From assembly GCA_022822265.1 (NCBI GenBank), contig JAJECA010000060.1, positions 62,001 to 126,000 of the forward strand: a DNA stretch of 64,000 nt, written 5' to 3'. Origin of the DNA: Acidimicrobiia bacterium (GTDB lineage Bacteria > Actinomycetota > Acidimicrobiia > Acidimicrobiales > Bin134). The notes beneath the pieces are model-generated. The model did no database searches. It saw only the letters and a list, made by a program, of their open reading frames with translations, and was not told the origin of the DNA. How positions within the stretch are numbered: position 1 is the first letter of the stretch; every line of letters begins with the position of its first letter. Positions 63,252 to 64,000 of this stretch are shown here, piece by piece. The position numbers were made by a program, and so were the translations under genes.

Positions 63252-64000
63252 GTGAAATCTGAGGCTTTGTCCCACATTCGCATCTGCGACTTCACCGGAC
63301 AGCTGGCCGGAGCAGGGGCCACCCGGTGGATGGCCGCCTTCGGGGCCGAGATCATCCGCATCGAAGATCCAGTGCGCCTGGGCAAATGGGATGTGCTCCG
63401 GGGAACGTCCCCGTTCGTGGACGACCGCCGAGGCCATGAGTTCGGCGGCTGCTTCAACAACCACAACGTGGAGAAGCTGGGGGTCACGCTCAACCTCCGC
63501 ACCGAGCGGGGCAAGGAGCTGCTGGCTGAGATCATCTCGGTGAGCGACGCAGTAACCGAGAACTTCGCCGCCGGGGTGCTGGAGCGCCTGGGTTTCGGCT
63601 ACGACCGTCTGCGAAAGATAAAGCCCGACATCTTGTACGTGTCCAACTGCGGGTTCGGCCACATCGGCCCCTATCGCAAGTACAAGACGTGGGGCCCGAT
63701 CGTGCAGGCCTGCTGCGGGCTCACGTTTACCTCCGGGCTTCCCGACATGCCCTCGGCCGGTTGGGGGTATTCCTACATGGACCACCACGGGGGGAACTTC
63801 ATGGCCATGGCCATCATGGCCGGGCTCATCCACCGCAGCCGCACCGGCGAGGGCCAGTGGATCGACATGTCGTGTACCGATGCCGGTGCCACCATGCTCG
63901 GCCCGGTGGCGCTGGACTACACCGTGAACGGACGGCCATTGCGACGCGACGGCATGCCCTATAGCAACCGCAGCCAGTTCCCGGCCATGGCCCCCCACGG
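63252..64000 (+). CDS. CaiB/BaiF-family CoA-transferase, truncated by the window edge
   Basis: SHIRICDFTGQLAGAGATRWMAAFGAEIIRIEDPVRLGKWD...FGGCFNNHNVEKLGVTLNLRTERGKELLAEIISVSDAVTENFAAGVLERLGFGYDRL; open to the end. Confidence 0.88.
   Translation, partial: MKSEALSHIRICDFTGQLAGAGATRWMAAFGAEIIRIEDPVRLGKWDVLRGTSPFVDDRRGHEFGGCFNNHNVEKLGVTLNLRTERGKELLAEIISVSDAVTENFAAGVLERLGFGYDRLRKIKPDILYVSNCGFGHIGPYRKYKTWGPIVQACCGLTFTSGLPDMPSAGWGYSYMDHHGGNFMAMAIMAGLIHRSRTGEGQWIDMSCTDAGATMLGPVALDYTVNGRPLRRDGMPYSNRSQFPAMAPH

Noticed and set aside
1-64000. tRNA/rRNA genes, transposases, integrases, prophage structural genes
   Set aside because: None recognised on reading both strands and the ORF track; a tRNAscan/Infernal run would be needed to exclude small RNAs.

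Overview
High-GC window that looks like Actinomycetota, possibly an Acidimicrobiia-like lineage (inferred from WhiB, mycothiol-conjugate amidase, NucS, an LLM/F420-type oxidoreductase and GC-rich codon usage). Most of it is dense catabolic and lipid-type metabolism: three P450s, CaiB/BaiF CoA-transferases, acyl-CoA synthetases, enoyl-CoA hydratases, many SDRs, VOC proteins, a PHA synthase locus and a sulfate-activation operon. A less GC-rich, more accessory stretch (about 7.9-22.4 kb) carries a Cys-repeat lipoprotein, toxin-antitoxin-like pairs, a PLD-helicase-DUF3427 protein and an orphan DNA methyltransferase with an XRE regulator. The strongest finding is at 687-1214 (-). The ORF track splits this gene at an in-frame TGA, but the TGA sits exactly at the U position of a U-G-S-C motif and is followed by a hairpin with bacterial SECIS geometry. 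It is therefore best read as a UGSC-family selenoprotein. No tRNA, rRNA, CRISPR array, transposase or prophage structural gene was recognised by eye. All family calls come from reading motifs; no database search was run.
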